Shown here piece by piece: positions 62,544 through 64,000 of a stretch of DNA of 64,000 nt. Below the pieces are notes generated by a model, which worked only from the letters and a program-made list of their open reading frames with translations, was not told the DNA's origin and made no database searches. A program made the translations under genes and the position numbers. The number at the start of each line of letters is the position of its first letter. Positions within the stretch are counted from its first letter, which is position 1. This DNA is from Mesorhizobium sp. CA14 (GTDB lineage Bacteria; Pseudomonadota; Alphaproteobacteria; Rhizobiales; Rhizobiaceae), in contig NZ_JAIUHR010000005.1 of the NCBI RefSeq assembly GCF_020165195.1, forward strand, positions 124,001-188,000. Direction: 5' to 3'.

Positions 62544-62872
62544 ATGGCCGAGATCGGCGTCTTCACGGAAACAGAATCCGGTTACTCCGGGCGCATTCGA
62601 ACACTGCTCGTGGACGTCGAACTGATGCTTGTCCCGATCAGGACGTCCAGCGGCAATGCGCCGGATTTTCGCATCCATATTGGCGATGGCAGCGGCCCCG
62701 AGGTCGGCGCGGCCTGGAAGGAATCCGGGCAGACGGCTGGCGACTATCTGTCGTGCCGATTGGAGGATCCGCTGTTTGGCCGGCGCTTCCGCGCCGGTCT
62801 CTTCCGATCGACGATGGCTCCTGGTCGCTGCGCTGGATCCGGCCGAAATGGCGGCCGGAGCGCGCTCGATGA
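62544..62872 (+). pseudogene. DUF736 family gene, third copy, frameshifted near the 3' end
   Basis: A GGAAGGAG sequence precedes the ATG. The frame reads MAEIGVFTETESGYSGRIRT, VPIRTSSGNAPDFRIHIG, EVGAAWKESGQTAGDYLSC, then LFRS. There one base appears to be missing (near 62810): in the shifted frame the expected DUF736 end DDGSWSLRWIRPKWRPERAR follows, and its TGA overlaps the start of the transglycosylase gene (ATGA), as it should. As written, the original frame runs on to 63035. The protein is a divergent paralogue of the other two DUF736 copies. A sequencing error is possible. Confidence 0.75.
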
Positions 62873-63645
62873 GTGGGCCGTCGGCGCCGAACCGCGCGCA
62901 CGAACGCCGCCGCGTCAGCTGGTTGTCTGGCCGGAGGCAAGCACGTCGGCTTGTCGCTGGCATTCTGATTTTCTGCCACGCGATCACGGGGGCCGCCGCA
63001 CAATCCGCGCCGGTCTCCCGCAAATCCGCCGATGATCCATACGCTGCCCATATCGCCGAGGCGTCGCATCGGTTCCGCGTTCCTCAGCTCTGGATACGGG
63101 CAGTCATGCATATCGAGAGCGCCCGCGACCCGCGCGCCGTGTCGAGAAAGGGTGCTGTGGGACTGATGCAGATCATGCCCGAAACCTGGGCCGAGCTGCG
63201 CCTGCGTCACCAGCTCGGCCGCGACCCCTATGATCCGCACGACAACATCCTTGCCGGCACCGCCTATCTTCGCGAGCTCTACGATCGGTACGGTTCACCG
63301 GGTTTTCTCGCCGCCTACAATGCGGGCCCGGGGCGCTACGAAGCTTCCTTGAGGGGCCGCCCGCTGCCGGCCTCAACCCGCGCCTATGTCGCGAAGCTTC
63401 GCCCTTTGTCGGGCGGCGGTGATGCGCCCGGCGCGCTCACCGCCAGCCACAGCAAGGCCGTCACCTGGAAGGCCGCGCCGCTGTTCATAGTGCGATCCAG
63501 GTCCCTGGCCGGTTCCGGTCTTTCGTCGGGAGAACACGCTTCCGTCGGGGTCTCGTCGTCACCGTTGGGGCGCGAACTTTTCGCGGCAGGTTCGCAGCCG
63601 CGGCAGCTGTTCACTGGGTCCGACCTGCGGATATCGCAGCGATGA
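62869..63645 (+). CDS. Secreted lytic transglycosylase of the conjugation system
   Basis: The ATG at 62869 overlaps the corrected end of the DUF736 gene. The 258-residue protein has a basic N-terminus and signal peptide (RRLVAGILIFCHAITGAAAQ, about residues 26-45), then an SLT domain (about 55-170): catalytic Glu in VMHIESARDPRAVS, GAVGLMQIMPETWAEL, DPHDNILAGTAYLRELYDRY and FLAAYNAGPGRYEA. It should cut peptidoglycan locally to let the type IV secretion channel through (VirB1-like). The last 80 residues are disordered. It ends the visible transfer operon. Confidence 0.9.
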   Translation: MSGPSAPNRAHERRRVSWLSGRRQARRLVAGILIFCHAITGAAAQSAPVSRKSADDPYAAHIAEASHRFRVPQLWIRAVMHIESARDPRAVSRKGAVGLMQIMPETWAELRLRHQLGRDPYDPHDNILAGTAYLRELYDRYGSPGFLAAYNAGPGRYEASLRGRPLPASTRAYVAKLRPLSGGGDAPGALTASHSKAVTWKAAPLFIVRSRSLAGSGLSSGEHASVGVSSSPLGRELFAAGSQPRQLFTGSDLRISQR

Positions 63646-63811
63646 CGAAGTGTCCGTCAGCTCGCGAGCCGGCGCCTTTTTCGACGTCGCAGGCTTTGAG
63701 GCGCATAGGCCACGGGGCAACAAGTAAGCGTTCGGCCGCGGCACGTCAGGTTATGCTTGACATGAATGCTGAGTTTGCAGGTTCAAGGAAGCAGACTTTC
63801 GACGCAGCCTG
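63646..63811. other. Intergenic gap at the right edge
   Basis: A short convergent gap between the transglycosylase gene and the partial leftward gene; no feature recognised. Confidence 0.4.
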
Positions 63812-64000
63812 CTATTCTCGGGGAGCCTCCGATTTCGCGATTACTGCCTCAGCACGCTCTGTCGCGGCACGCAGCTCATCGCTCTGCCATGAATCGGCGG
63901 AATGGCCATCGTCGAACGATCGGTCGTGCGTCTCTCGCGCCCGAGACGCCAGCTCACGAAGCGCGGCAATGGCCTCGGCAAGCAGTCTTGTCTCTGCTCC
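63812..64000 (-). CDS. Hypothetical protein, C-terminal 62 residues (5' part outside window)
   Basis: The minus strand is open from the right edge to a TAG at 63812-63814, giving ETRLLAEAIAALRELASRAR, ETHDRSFDDGHSADSWQSDE, LRAATERAEAVIAKSEAPRE. The composition (Ala/Glu/Arg-rich, helical, coiled-coil-like) looks like real protein, but the length is too short to be sure and no family is recognised. Confidence 0.45.
   Translation of the reverse strand, partial: GAETRLLAEAIAALRELASRARETHDRSFDDGHSADSWQSDELRAATERAEAVIAKSEAPRE

Noticed and set aside
1..64000. CRISPR arrays, tRNA and rRNA genes, nod boxes, intact insertion sequences
   Set aside because: None was seen: no regularly spaced short repeats, no cloverleaf-like sequence, no symbiosis genes and no DDE transposase with terminal repeats.

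Overview
The window looks like an accessory region of a high-GC alphaproteobacterium of the Rhizobiales, most likely Mesorhizobium or a close relative. The basis is the conserved backbone of a rhizobial integrative and conjugative element (ICE): DUF736 proteins, an RdfS-type excisionase, a RepA-like initiator, DUF2840, TraF, a lytic transglycosylase, an ArdC-like protein and a split FseA-type activator. Two SOS boxes of the alphaproteobacterial form GTTC-N7-GTTC support this. No tRNA, rRNA, CRISPR array, intact transposase or attachment site was found.

Layout. 1-9.7 kb: the end of an HbpS-like secreted protein, a two-gene hypothetical cassette (copy 1), a secreted PRC-barrel protein, a PolX-type protein with an altered polymerase site, a ligD pseudogene, scraps of an AbiEii-type toxin and a truncated ABC permease. 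10-18.2 kb: a LacI-controlled sugar-type ABC transporter with an amidohydrolase-like enzyme, an amidotransferase-like protein, a PfkB kinase, a BtpA-family protein and a TenA-like protein lacking the usual cysteine; together these look like an uncharacterised catabolic pathway. 18.8-25.9 kb: a polyol (galactitol/D-altritol type) locus with tagatose-6-P epimerase family protein, tagatose kinase, polyol-binding protein, two dehydrogenases and a LacI regulator, but no permease or ATPase. 26.2-27.6 kb: a helicase/methyltransferase remnant and an ArdC-like protein from the ICE backbone. 27.7-38.7 kb: a DNA damage island (dinB, two divergent SRAP genes around an SOS box, a frameshifted xthA, ligD, DUF3606, and imuA-imuB-dnaE2 behind a second SOS box).

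39-42.2 kb: a GHKL ATPase fused to a PD-(D/E)XK-like nuclease domain, convergent with a gene carrying an RNxxxH (HEPN-like) motif; this is the best candidate here for an undescribed defence system. 42.4-45 kb: ICE genes again (DUF736, a small XRE regulator, a hypothetical gene, and an fseA-like gene whose two halves are joined only by a +1 frameshift at a UGA codon). 45-48.5 kb: a RibD-C/DHFR-like protein and a MocR regulator divergent from an MFS transporter. 48.6-56.9 kb: two divergent carbohydrate operons (GH39, GMC oxidoreductase, SDR; DoxX, cupin, SMP-30 lactonase, double VOC, PF10091 glycosidase). 58-59.1 kb: the second, partly decayed copy of the hypothetical cassette. 59.3-63.6 kb: a second near-identical DUF736 copy, a DUF2285 (fseA 3'-end) remnant, then rdfS, repA, DUF2840, traF, a frameshifted DUF736 and a lytic transglycosylase, most of them overlapping by ATGA.

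The simplest reading is an ICE in which cargo has been built into the regulatory backbone. Two sets of direct repeats (1.67-2.68 kb with 58.08-59.07 kb, and 42.38-43.0 kb with 59.26-59.88 kb) record duplication, and several backbone genes survive only as fragments. All functions are inferred from reading the translations; no database search was run.
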